From DASYVD01 sp050693035 (lineage in GTDB: Bacteria > Actinomycetota > UBA4738 > CALAEC01), in contig JBOGWB010000002.1 in assembly GCA_050693035.1 (NCBI GenBank), positions 1 through 41,350 on the forward strand: a stretch of 41,350 nucleotides of DNA. Reading direction: 5' to 3'. Positions 1 through 7,356 of this stretch are shown here, one piece after another. A model generated the notes under the pieces. The model saw nothing but the letters and a program-made list of their open reading frames with translations, was not told the origin of the DNA and ran no database searches. The translations under genes and the position numbers were made by a program. Position 1 is the first letter of the stretch; every line of letters starts with the position of its first letter.

Positions 1-674
1 CCACCGGACCCTGGGGCGACCTCGGTAGCGGGCGCGGGCGCCTCCGCCTCGGGTGAGGGCCGGTCCCCCGCCGCGGGAGCGCCCTCGGACCCGCCTGGAG
101 CTCCGGCCCGACGGGAGATGGGTGACGGCCTCTCGGGTGCCCCGACGGCTCCACCTGCTGGCGTCTCCGGTGCGCTCGCTGGTGCGCGTGCCGGTGTTCC
201 GGCGGTCGCGGCCCCCGCTCCTGAGCGCCCTCCGTCGGTGTTTGGATACGGGATCGGCACGGGTCCCGGGCCGGCGGGAGGTAGGGCCACGTCCGGAATG
301 GCTCCGGCGGGACTCAGCCGCTCCTCTCTCGAGAGTGGTTCGTCCAAGAACCGCCCGCCGTTTTCTTCGCCGAGCTCCTCGCGGCCCTCGTTCCGGCGTC
401 GTTCGAGAAGGGCCGCCCCCACGGCGGCGTTGCCCGCCGCCCGCTGGAGGGCCATGACCGCCTGGGGGTGAACCGAGTTGGGTCTGGACCGAAGGAGGGG
501 GACGGTCCTGTCCGAACGGAGGTGATCGGATACCGGTGGAACGCTCCCCGGCAGAGCTTCCTGAGCCGGACCAGGGCTGGCCAGGTCGCGCCGAGACGCG
601 CGGTCCTCCTTCGGGGCTCGGAGGCGATCCGGTCCCCGCCGGTCTTGGCTGGTGTCGTTGCCGTTCGCGCTCAT
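1..674 (-). CDS. Partial eCIS-associated protein with LQRAAGNAAV leader motif and PAAR-like PIPYPN motif
   Basis: An open frame runs on the minus strand from ATG at 674 to the left edge (224 codons, no stop); an in-frame stop at 716-714 lies upstream, so this ATG is the only reasonable start. Residues 1-70 are Arg/Pro-rich. Residues 73-92 carry a helical motif (VMALQRAAGNAAVGAALLER) of the kind found near the N-terminus of DUF4157 and other eCIS-linked proteins, and it resembles motifs in the next two upstream genes. Residues 126-146 (IPDVALPPAGPGPVPIPYPN) resemble the opening of DUF4150/PAAR-like domains, but the sequence then becomes Ala/Pro/Gly-rich rather than continuing the domain. It follows the phospholipase gene by 165 bases on the same strand. 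Function unknown; a cargo protein or spike-associated adaptor is my inference. The C-terminal part, which would carry any toxin domain, lies outside the window. Confidence 0.72.
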   Translation of the reverse strand, partial: MSANGNDTSQDRRGPDRLRAPKEDRASRRDLASPGPAQEALPGSVPPVSDHLRSDRTVPLLRSRPNSVHPQAVMALQRAAGNAAVGAALLERRRNEGREELGEENGGRFLDEPLSREERLSPAGAIPDVALPPAGPGPVPIPYPNTDGGRSGAGAATAGTPARAPASAPETPAGGAVGAPERPSPISRRAGAPGGSEGAPAAGDRPSPEAEAPAPATEVAPGSG

Positions 675-780
675 GAACGCATGGGCCCGCCAGCGATCGA
701 ATGACGGGCCGATTCACGCAACCGATCGAAAGCCGTTGCCCGATGGATGCTCTCGCAAGACGTGCCGCGGGGCGCAGCGG

Positions 781-802
781 TATCCGGACATACCTTCGGA
801 TA
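781..802. other. Inverted repeat downstream of the phospholipase gene
   Basis: TATCCG and CGGATA form six-base arms around a ten-base loop in the 165-base gap (675-839) between the phospholipase stop and the next minus-strand start. There is no T-run on either side, so it is a weak terminator or a processing hairpin at best. I see nothing else in this gap. Confidence 0.3.
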
Positions 803-839
803 TGGCTTGCTGCCCGAAGAGGCAGGCTCGAGCCAGCGA

Positions 840-1595
840 CTAGAAACCGCGGGCGAACAGCCAGGCGGCTGCCGCTGCGCGCAGGCCGAAGATGAGCGCC
901 ACGCCCTCCCGGTAGGCGGCAGCTGCCGGGCCGTAGAAGTTGAAGTCGTACTTGGTCGCCTGGGTGCAGGCCACGAGGCGGAGGTCGGCCACCATGGTCG
1001 CCTTCAGACCCTCGATGGTCCACATGTTGACCTTGCCGGGAGGCGCAGGGTCATCGGAGGTCGCATTCGCGGCCCCGTAGTCCTGGTCGTGTCGCTTGCA
1101 GCAGGAGTCGATGTCGTCGGTCACTCGATCGCACACGTTCCCCGGTCCACACCAGCAGCCATACCGCTGCTCCTCGAACATCCGCCGCATCATCTCGAGC
1201 TGCGAGCCCCATCGCTCCCAGAAGGTCGCCGTGGGTGGCGGCTGGGTGGCGGTGTCCTGTCGTTGGATCAGCATGGCCGGAGCAGCCTCGTCAGACGATC
1301 TGGCCATCCTTTCCTGTGGGGAGCACCCGCAGGGAGCGGAGCCGCATCGCTGGATCCCGGCCTCGGGCCGAACCAACCGCTGGACGAACGCGTTGCCGCG
1401 GGTGCGTTGGAGATGCAACAAGGCGTCTCGCTGAAGGCCTCGAGTCGTGGTGGAAGGCGGGAGCCCGTGCCGCTCTACCGTCGCCACGGCCCGGGCCAGG
1501 GAGGAAGTCGGCGATGCGACCTCGATGTTCCGGCGCACGAGGTGGGGCACACGCTTCCCGCTCGCGCGGATGGCCCTGATCTGCGATCTGGTCAT
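840..1595 (-). CDS. Phospholipase A2-domain protein with eCIS-type N-terminal leader (putative injected toxin)
   Basis: 251 residues. The C-terminal half is a secretory-type phospholipase A2 fold: calcium loop YGCWCGPGN at 145-153, helix DSCCKRHDQDYG at 163-174 with catalytic His169 and calcium ligand Asp170, and helix ADLRLVAC at 203-210, where Asp204 sits six residues before Cys210 just as Asp99 precedes Cys105 in bovine PLA2. Enzymes of this family cleave the sn-2 acyl chain of phospholipids. The N-terminal half has no Sec signal; it carries LQRTRGNAFVQRLV at 62-75 and a Cys-rich stretch (C84, C89, C91) like the N-termini of DUF4157 eCIS proteins. The gene starts 8 bases after the DUF4157 stop, with GAAGGGG upstream. 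I infer a membrane-attacking effector loaded into the contractile particle. An alternative is a leaky or cytosolic phospholipase. The PLA2 assignment is firm; the delivery route is inferred. Confidence 0.88.
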   Translation of the reverse strand: MTRSQIRAIRASGKRVPHLVRRNIEVASPTSSLARAVATVERHGLPPSTTTRGLQRDALLHLQRTRGNAFVQRLVRPEAGIQRCGSAPCGCSPQERMARSSDEAAPAMLIQRQDTATQPPPTATFWERWGSQLEMMRRMFEEQRYGCWCGPGNVCDRVTDDIDSCCKRHDQDYGAANATSDDPAPPGKVNMWTIEGLKATMVADLRLVACTQATKYDFNFYGPAAAAYREGVALIFGLRAAAAAWLFARGF

Positions 1596-1603
1596 GCCGA
1601 CGG

Positions 1604-2317
1604 CTAGACCCCTTCCGCCCCTTCCTCCTGTTCTTCCTCCTCCTCACCCTCCATGGCCAGCTCCTCCTCCTCCGGAGCGGCCTCCATGGCCAGCTCCTCC
1701 TCCTCCTCCGGAGCGGCCACCCGCATGGCCCCCTCTTCCTCGGCCTCTCTCCCGACCGCGGGCCCGGCCTCGCTGCGGGCGGTCACACTCTCCGCCACCG
1801 CGCTGGCCTGCTGCTCGGAGGCGTCGCCGGGGTCGGACACTTCGAGCTGCTGCGCGGGAGGGGCGCCCCGCTGCTGGACGACGTGGGTCAGCTCGTGCGC
1901 CAGGAGCTTGTCGCCCTCTCCGCTGCCGGGCTGGTACTCCCCCGACCGGAAGAAGATGTCCTGGCCGGTGGTGAACGCCTTCGCCTTGACCGATCGGGAC
2001 AGGGAGTCCGCGTCCGCGTCGGCGTGGACGCGCACATCGGAGAAGTCCTCCCCCATGGTTCTCTCCATGGTCGACCGCGAGCCCTCGGCGAGCGCGGCTC
2101 CGCCTCCCCGCTTCGACTGGATGGCTCGGGCGATGGTGTCGTCGACGTCGGCACCGCGAGTGCCCTTCATCTGCACGCGAAGCTTCGGGACGAGGCGCTG
2201 CATGGCCTGGTTTCCGAGGCGGCCCTCCCCGCCGGTCACCTCCTTCGAACGTGCCGCGTCATCCTCGGACGGTTTCCGCGAAGACCTCCGCCCCTCGTCG
2301 TAATCGAAGGAATCCAT
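1604..2317 (-). CDS. DUF4157 (eCIS core) protein with HELTH motif and acidic repeat tail
   Basis: 237 residues from ATG 2317, chosen over an upstream in-frame start because GGGGAGGAGG precedes it and the preceding ATPase stop is 17 bases away. Residues 33-43 (RLGNQAMQRLV) match the leader motif of the neighbouring proteins. Residues about 68-150 are a DUF4157 domain (PF13699), including FSDVRVHAD, FTTGQDIFF and the zincin-like HELTH at 141-145, with QQRG following. The domain marks proteins of eCIS loci, and many eCIS toxins carry it; whether it cleaves peptides is not settled. The last 45 residues are almost all Glu, Ala and Met, built from two APEEEE(E)LAME units. Position directly before the phospholipase suggests a role in cargo loading or maturation (inference). 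Confidence 0.9.
   Translation of the reverse strand: MDSFDYDEGRRSSRKPSEDDAARSKEVTGGEGRLGNQAMQRLVPKLRVQMKGTRGADVDDTIARAIQSKRGGGAALAEGSRSTMERTMGEDFSDVRVHADADADSLSRSVKAKAFTTGQDIFFRSGEYQPGSGEGDKLLAHELTHVVQQRGAPPAQQLEVSDPGDASEQQASAVAESVTARSEAGPAVGREAEEEGAMRVAAPEEEEELAMEAAPEEEELAMEGEEEEEQEEGAEGV
1651..1719 (-). repeat. Tandem repeat of 33 and 36 bases inside the DUF4157 gene
   Basis: Two units (1651-1683 and 1684-1719) share CCATGGCCAGCTCCTCC, a run of CTC triplets and GGAGCGGCC. They differ by one triplet, so copy or triplet changes keep the frame and would only lengthen or shorten the acidic tail. The CTC/GAG triplet run extends downstream to about 1620. Confidence 0.85.
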
Positions 2318-2334
2318 CTCAGTCGCCTCCTCCC

Positions 2335-4422
2335 CTATAGGCGGGGCCGGTCCAGCGCCTCGCTGGTCGAAACCAGGTGGAAGTATGGTCCGAACTCGGC
2401 CTCCACGCACAACCGGCCGAGCTTTCGATACTCCCGCTGCACTCCTCGGATCAGATCCTCCATGGAGACCGACCTCTCCGCGTCAACCGCGAGATAGGCG
2501 GCCGTCAAGGAGATGTTCCGGATGTTCCCTCCCGACAGCTCGAAGGCCTCTGCCAGAAACTCCGGGTCCAGGTCGCCCTCTTTGGGCACGTCGGGGCCAA
2601 GGCACTTCTGCCACAGCGCCAGGCGGTGGACCTCGTCGGGCATGGGGAAGTCCACGATCACGTCGAGTCTTCTGGTGAATGCCTCGTCGAGGTTGGCTCT
2701 CAGGTTCGTGGCCAGGATGGCCATCCCCTCGAATGTCTCCATGCGCTGGAGGAGATAGGCCACCTCGATGTTGGCGTACCGGTCGTGGGCGTCCTTGACC
2801 TCGGAGCGTTTCCCGAACAGGGCGTCGGCCTCATCGAAGAAGAGCACCCCGTTGACTCCCTCGGCCTCGGAGAAGATGCGCTCGAGGTTCTTCTCCGTCT
2901 CGCCGATGTACTTGTCCACCACGGTGGCCAGGTCGATCGTGTACAGATCGAGGCCGAGCTCCCCGGCGAGGACCTCCGCAGCCATGGTCTTGCCCGTGCC
3001 CGACTCCCCGGCGAACAGGGCGGTGATCCCCCCGCCCCGGCCGCCACCCTTCCGCATCCCCCACTCGCCCAGGACGCGCTCCCGATACCGCGCCCGGGCG
3101 GACAGCTCGCGAAGGTGCGCCAGCGTGTCGGGGGGAAGGACGATGTCCAGCCAGCCCACCGCCGGCTCGATCCTTCGGGCCAGGCGCTCGAGCCCCGCGG
3201 CGTTCTGAGCCCGGGCTCCCGACCGCAGGTCGGTCGGATCCACGGCCCGGCCGGCATAGGAAGCGTGCAGGCGGGCCGCAGTGGCCGCCCTGGCAACCTG
3301 CTCGGGCCCGAGGCGGAACGGAGCCATGACGGTGGCCGCGTCCAACTCCTTCGGCGTGTCGCCGTCGAGGTGTGCCCGCCACATGCCGGCCCGCTCCTCC
3401 GGTCCCGGCAAGCTGACGTCGACCAGAAGCGGGATCTCCCGTGACCACGCCGGGTCCCAGTTCCGGGTCCCGGTGATCACCACAGGCCAGGGGATCTCGG
3501 CGAATGCCCGCACCCCCGGGGCCCCACGCTCGGCGACCTGCTCGACCGGCCCGACCACCAGACCGGCGCCCCGGAGCCCGGCCTCTCGGCCCGCGGCTGC
3601 GGCGATCGCGGCCGGGTCGTCGTCGACGGTGAGCCTCGCCAGGTCCAGGGCCAAGGTGGGGATGCCCATCTGGCCGAAGGCCGCCGCGGCGAGCCCGCGA
3701 CCCGAGCCCGCCAGTCGCTCCCGGAGATAGCAGAGCCGGGCCCCCTCGCCGATGGCTCGGGCCAGGGGCGCCCCGTCCTGCTCTTCCCAGCTGACCGGTG
3801 GGGCCAGGAGAGGGGCGAGGGCGTGATCGGGACGGTCGTCGCCCAGCAGATGGGCGGCGACTCGGTCCGGAACCCGCAGCGTCCGGGTGAGGAAGGGGCG
3901 ATCAGGATCCTCCACCAGGATGAGCCCCGCCTCGACCAGAGGACTTCCCCCCTGGAGCCTCCGGCGTGCCCGGGCATCGGCGGGAGACGCCCCGCAGAGC
4001 TCGAGCGACAGACCGACGCTGGCCCGCCGACGGGTCACGTCGTCGTGCAGGTACCCATAGAGGCGTTCGAATCGCGCGTCGAGGTCCGGGGCCAGGGCCA
4101 CCAGGAGGAGCTCGATGTCGAGCGGCTCGAGGTCGAACGTCTTGGCCAGGCGACGGAGTCGAATGTCCTCTCCCTTCGCTTCCGCCCCATCGGCGGCCTT
4201 CTCCGCGCGCGCCAAGCCTTCGGCGGCGGCGGGGTCGGGTGGGGGTGGAGGCGCCGGAGCGTCCAGGAGCTGGTCGACCTGCTCTTCGGTGAGGTAGAGG
4301 CCCCGGAATGGATCGTCCGGCTCCGGGTCTCCGGCCCGACGTCGCTGAACCGCTGCCTTCACCCGAGCCTCCACCACGGCCAGACGACCCAGGAGGTGCT
4401 CGAGTGATGGGGGTGGGTTCAT
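2335..4422 (-). CDS. AAA+ ATPase of the eCIS locus (Pvc15-like)
   Basis: 695 residues. The C-terminal AAA+ module has Walker A GESGTGKT at 472-479, Walker B VLFFDEAD at 526-533, sensor 1 ILATN at 569-573, paired arginines 584-585 in the arginine-finger position and sensor 2 GGNIRNI at 631-637. Residues about 225-390 look like a degenerate ATPase-like domain without a P-loop, and residues 1-60 form a helix followed by a proline linker. This two-part build fits the ATPase found in nearly all eCIS loci, thought to help particle assembly or remodel a component. The start codon overlaps the DUF4255 stop as ATGA, indicating translational coupling. Confidence 0.93.
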   Translation of the reverse strand: MNPPPSLEHLLGRLAVVEARVKAAVQRRRAGDPEPDDPFRGLYLTEEQVDQLLDAPAPPPPPDPAAAEGLARAEKAADGAEAKGEDIRLRRLAKTFDLEPLDIELLLVALAPDLDARFERLYGYLHDDVTRRRASVGLSLELCGASPADARARRRLQGGSPLVEAGLILVEDPDRPFLTRTLRVPDRVAAHLLGDDRPDHALAPLLAPPVSWEEQDGAPLARAIGEGARLCYLRERLAGSGRGLAAAAFGQMGIPTLALDLARLTVDDDPAAIAAAAGREAGLRGAGLVVGPVEQVAERGAPGVRAFAEIPWPVVITGTRNWDPAWSREIPLLVDVSLPGPEERAGMWRAHLDGDTPKELDAATVMAPFRLGPEQVARAATAARLHASYAGRAVDPTDLRSGARAQNAAGLERLARRIEPAVGWLDIVLPPDTLAHLRELSARARYRERVLGEWGMRKGGGRGGGITALFAGESGTGKTMAAEVLAGELGLDLYTIDLATVVDKYIGETEKNLERIFSEAEGVNGVLFFDEADALFGKRSEVKDAHDRYANIEVAYLLQRMETFEGMAILATNLRANLDEAFTRRLDVIVDFPMPDEVHRLALWQKCLGPDVPKEGDLDPEFLAEAFELSGGNIRNISLTAAYLAVDAERSVSMEDLIRGVQREYRKLGRLCVEAEFGPYFHLVSTSEALDRPRL

Positions 4423-5141
4423 CGGGAATCGCGGGAGCGCGTGGTCTTTCTGCGCTTGGCCTGCTTCTCGTCGGCCTTCGCGTCTTCCTTGGCGGTGTCC
4501 CCCTTGGCGGTGTCCCCGTTCCTGGGCAGCGTGCGACGCATGCGCCCACCCGCCGCGTCCCGCATTCCATCGGGCCCGGTGACCTTGATGACCGGCTCCG
4601 CGAGCACCGGCGGGCCCACCTCCGCCATCCTCCGAGCGTCGAAGGGGGCGGTGATCACCAGGTCCAGCGACGGTTTGAGCTCACCCCCCAGGGCAGACCA
4701 CACATCCGAGAGATTGCGGTCCTTGGGCGGAGGGAGACCCACGTGGGAGACGATGGCCAGTGGCTGGTCGGCCAGCGAGCCCACCAACACGTCCTTGGGC
4801 AGGGCATCCCGGCGGAGGAAGCAGCTCAGCACGGCCGCGAGGAGCCGGTGTTCGTCCTCCGGCCGCTGGGTCCACGCGGTGAGTAGGTACGAGAGCTTGA
4901 ATCGGCGAGGAGGGGGGCGTCGTTCGACCACCCGGCCGGTCTCGTCGCGTATCTCCTCGAACTCGACCTCGCGCCGCTCCAGGTCCTCGCGGATGTCGTA
5001 CAGATAGACGCTGACGGTGGGACTGTTGCGGCGAGCCGCCCAGTCCTTCGTCGGCGCGTCGAAGGTAACCTCGACGTCGGAACCGTTCAGCGCTTCACGC
5101 CGGATCAGGTTCCGGAGCGCCTCATCAACCTCGTGGATCAT
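4419..5141 (-). CDS. DUF4255 / Pvc16_N family tail protein
   Basis: 240 residues. The first about 190 residues match the DUF4255 (PF14065) pattern: a start with IHEVDEALRNLIRREAL, then SVYLYDIREDLERRE, KLSYLLTAWTQRPEDEHRLL and a C-terminal beta-rich part. Pvc16-type proteins are related to tail-terminator proteins that cap the sheath-tube of contractile particles. The last 30 residues are a very basic, probably disordered tail containing a GDTAK duplication that corresponds to a 15-base direct repeat near 4490-4520. It is the first gene of the ATGA-coupled eCIS set in this window, preceded by GGAG about 12 bases before ATG. Confidence 0.9.
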   Translation of the reverse strand: MIHEVDEALRNLIRREALNGSDVEVTFDAPTKDWAARRNSPTVSVYLYDIREDLERREVEFEEIRDETGRVVERRPPPRRFKLSYLLTAWTQRPEDEHRLLAAVLSCFLRRDALPKDVLVGSLADQPLAIVSHVGLPPPKDRNLSDVWSALGGELKPSLDLVITAPFDARRMAEVGPPVLAEPVIKVTGPDGMRDAAGGRMRRTLPRNGDTAKGDTAKEDAKADEKQAKRRKTTRSRDSR

Positions 5142-5230
5142 GCGTCCCGATGCTCCTATCCTGCGCCAGCGGAAGCCACCCGCCCCGGTACATTCCTTGG
5201 TGCAGTTCCGCCTGCCCGATGGGGCATCAG

Positions 5231-5259
5231 CCGGCGCCCGGCCACGCGGCCGGCGCCGG
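5231..5259 (-). terminator. GC-rich hairpin between the LuxR-type gene and the eCIS operon
   Basis: CCGGCGCCCGGCC (5231-5243) and GGCCGGCGCCGG (5248-5259) pair with one bulged base around ACGC. It lies 17 bases past the regulator stop and about 90 bases before the DUF4255 start on the same strand. No U-run follows, so it may attenuate rather than stop transcription. The rest of 5142-5275 shows no gene. Confidence 0.55.
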
Positions 5260-5275
5260 GTTCGGGCCCCCGAGC

Positions 5276-5902
5276 CTAGATCAGTCCCTGACGCAGCGCG
5301 AAGGCGACCGCGTGAGACCGATTGCGCAGATGGAACCGGGTGGTGATGTCGTGGATGATGTTTTTGATCGTCCGCTCGGAGTACGCGAGCTGCTGGGCGA
5401 TCTCGCCGGTGCCCATGCCCTCGGCCACGAGCTTCAGGACCCCGAGCTCCCGCTCGGTGAGGCCCGAGAAGGTGAGGCCCCTGGGGGCGAGCACGTGACG
5501 CTGGAGCCGGCCCACCTGCGAGAGGAGCCGTCCCAAGAGGTCGGGCGGGACGGTGCCGTCGCCCTGCGCCGCCGCGGCCACAGCCCTGGTCAGGATGTCG
5601 GGCGTGGCTTCCGACCGCCGGAGGAGCCCGCAGGCTCCAGCCTCGACCGCCGCCACCAGGCCGCCGTCGTCGGGCCTGGCCACGACCAAGACAACTCGGG
5701 GACCGCCGCTGCGCTGGATGGCCTTGATGACCCGAAGGGTCTCATCGTCCACTTCGTCGGCCGCGACCACGGCGACATCGGCCTGGTCGACCTCGGTCTC
5801 GCTCAGAACCTCGAGCTCAGGGCGTCCGCGAAGCTCGGCCGCGATCCCAGCCTGTGAGATCGGGTCTCGGGCATAGACGAACACCGGTACGCGCTCCGTC
5901 AT
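5276..5902 (-). CDS. LuxR/NarL-type regulator with degenerate receiver
   Basis: 208 residues. Residues 146-208 are a LuxR helix-turn-helix (LTERELGVLKLVAEG, then IAQQLAYSERTIKNIIHDI). Residues 1-115 have the alternating pattern of a response-regulator receiver, but the strand that should end in the phosphorylated Asp reads ADVAVVAADE, with Ala47 at that position, and the usual N-terminal acidic pair is reduced to one Asp. So it probably does not respond to phosphorylation. GGAGGAGGGGAG precedes the ATG. It sits upstream of the eCIS genes on the same strand and divergent from the membrane-protein operon at 6058, a good position to control both (inference). Confidence 0.88.
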   Translation of the reverse strand: MTERVPVFVYARDPISQAGIAAELRGRPELEVLSETEVDQADVAVVAADEVDDETLRVIKAIQRSGGPRVVLVVARPDDGGLVAAVEAGACGLLRRSEATPDILTRAVAAAAQGDGTVPPDLLGRLLSQVGRLQRHVLAPRGLTFSGLTERELGVLKLVAEGMGTGEIAQQLAYSERTIKNIIHDITTRFHLRNRSHAVAFALRQGLI

Positions 5903-6011
5903 CTCCCCTCCTCCTCCGTACTCAGGTCCGGGGGCATCCTAAGACGGCCATCTTTCCGGGCACTTCACGTGGGCTTAACGGGCACACGAAGTTGCCCACA
6001 TGTTCTCCTCG

Positions 6012-6032
6012 TTAGTTATCAAAGGCTATTGA
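6012..6032 (+). promoter_or_regulatory. 21-base AT-rich element, copy 1
   Basis: TTAGTTATCAAAGGCTATTGA lies in the divergent gap between the regulator and the Ig-like membrane gene, 25 bases before its GTG. A near copy (16 of 21 bases) occurs at 11414-11434 upstream of the RTX gene. In a GC-rich sequence such an AT-rich match in two intergenic regions is unlikely to be accidental. It may be an activator or sigma-factor site. Confidence 0.5.
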
Positions 6033-6041
6033 CCTGCCTGG

Positions 6042-6047
6042 TACTAT
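6042..6047 (+). promoter_or_regulatory. Possible -10 box TACTAT
   Basis: TACTAT ends ten bases before the GTG at 6058, so the 5' leader would be only a few bases long. No ribosome binding site is visible before the GTG, which agrees with a near-leaderless transcript. Confidence 0.4.
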
Positions 6048-6057
6048 CCTTCGCGTC

Positions 6058-7356
6058 GTGGGCGCGACTGCAATGCTGCGGCCGGCCACCATTCGTGTGG
6101 ATCCTGGCGGAGAAACGAGCTTCGACATCAGCGTTCGCAACACTGGGACGATTGTCGACGAGTTCTCGTTCGAGATCCGGGGCGATCCTGCCCCGTGGGC
6201 CACGTTCGAGCCGGGTGTCCTCCGCCTGTTTCCCGGCGCGGAGGGGATCGTGACCGTGCGGTTCCGGCCTCCTCGAACCCCGACCACCCGCGCGGGCCTC
6301 ACGCCGTTCGGGGTCATGGTCAAGCCGAAGGAGGACCCGGAGGGCACGATCGTCGAGGAGGGAACCCTCGAGGTCGGGGAGTACAGCGAGAGCAACGTGG
6401 AGATGATCCCCCGAACCTCCCGCGGGCGGATGGGCGCCTCGCACGACGTATACATCGACAACCGCGGCAACCAGCGGGTCAGCACCACCATCGACGCCAC
6501 CGACCCTGACGAGAACCTCCAGTTCCGGATCAGCCCCCCGTCGACCACGGTCGACCCGGGCAACGCCACCCGGGTGAGGGTTCGGGCCCAACCGAAGAAG
6601 CGGTTCCTCCGAGGCCAGCCGAAGACCCACCCGTTCAAGGTGATCATCCAGCCGGAGGGCGACCAGGCCCTCCAGGCCGACGGCACCATGATGCAGGAGC
6701 CGCTGATCCCGAAGTGGCTCATCCCGGCGCTCATCGCCCTGGCCGCCCTGGTCCTGCTGTGGTTCCTGCTCCTCAAGCCCCAGATCGAATCGACGGCCCA
6801 GGAGGCTGTGGTCGGAGAGGAGGTGGCCAGGAACTCGGAGGTGGAGGCCCTCGAGGAGCAGTTGGCGGCCGCCGCGGCGGCTCAGGAAGAGGCGAATGCG
6901 GCGGTCCAGGAGCAGATGAAGGAGCTCCGGCAGCAGATCAACCAGCAGGGCGGCGTGGCCGGCAACGCCACCGATCAGCGGCTGGATCCGAGCAACGCAG
7001 CCACGGGGGACGTCAACCTGTTCGTTGCCTCCTTCCCGGTTCCCGACGGGCAGAAGCTCAAGATCACCGATCTCGTCTTCCAGAATCCCGCTGCGGCAAC
7101 GGGAACCATCGAGATCATCCGCGACGACCGAGTGGACGACGCCAACGACGCCATACTCCTGATGTCCGCTCTCGAGAACTTCCGCGACCTCGACTACCAC
7201 TTCGTGACACCAGTCGAGATCCAGGAGGGTCAGGACCTGCTGGTGAGGGTGACGTGTCGGGCAAGAGCTGGACAGGATCCAAACAACGCGCGGGACGCCT
7301 GCGACGACGCAGCCGTCTATTACACGGGATCGCTGGGCAAGGCGCCCAAGCAGTGA
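6058..7356 (+). CDS. Single-pass membrane protein: two Ig-like domains, coiled coil, beta-rich C-terminus
   Basis: 432 residues from GTG 6058 (an ATG at 6073 is possible). There is no signal peptide. Residues 8-110 and 115-210 are two Ig-like beta domains of the kind with PGG..SFDISVRNTG and WATFEP..LRLFPGAEG. A membrane helix spans 219-240, a Glu/Ala/Gln coiled coil runs 255-297, and residues 305-430 form a beta-rich domain. Without a signal peptide the Ig domains are probably cytoplasmic and the C-terminal domain outside. The stop overlaps the M23 peptidase start (GTGA). Being divergent from the eCIS regulator, it could anchor cytosolic contractile particles to the membrane, a role known for a membrane protein (CisA) in Streptomyces; that parallel is inference, not a recognised homology. 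Confidence 0.8.
   Translation: MGATAMLRPATIRVDPGGETSFDISVRNTGTIVDEFSFEIRGDPAPWATFEPGVLRLFPGAEGIVTVRFRPPRTPTTRAGLTPFGVMVKPKEDPEGTIVEEGTLEVGEYSESNVEMIPRTSRGRMGASHDVYIDNRGNQRVSTTIDATDPDENLQFRISPPSTTVDPGNATRVRVRAQPKKRFLRGQPKTHPFKVIIQPEGDQALQADGTMMQEPLIPKWLIPALIALAALVLLWFLLLKPQIESTAQEAVVGEEVARNSEVEALEEQLAAAAAAQEEANAAVQEQMKELRQQINQQGGVAGNATDQRLDPSNAATGDVNLFVASFPVPDGQKLKITDLVFQNPAAATGTIEIIRDDRVDDANDAILLMSALENFRDLDYHFVTPVEIQEGQDLLVRVTCRARAGQDPNNARDACDDAAVYYTGSLGKAPKQ

Noticed and set aside
53..471. Two plus-strand open frames of 134 and 117 codons
   Set aside because: Their Arg/Pro/Ser-rich translations are shadows of the minus-strand partial gene at 1-674, which carries the recognisable motifs.
6029..6047. 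TTGACC and TACTAT as a standard -35/-10 pair before the membrane-protein gene
   Set aside because: The spacing is only seven bases, far from the usual 16-18, so only the -10 box was kept.
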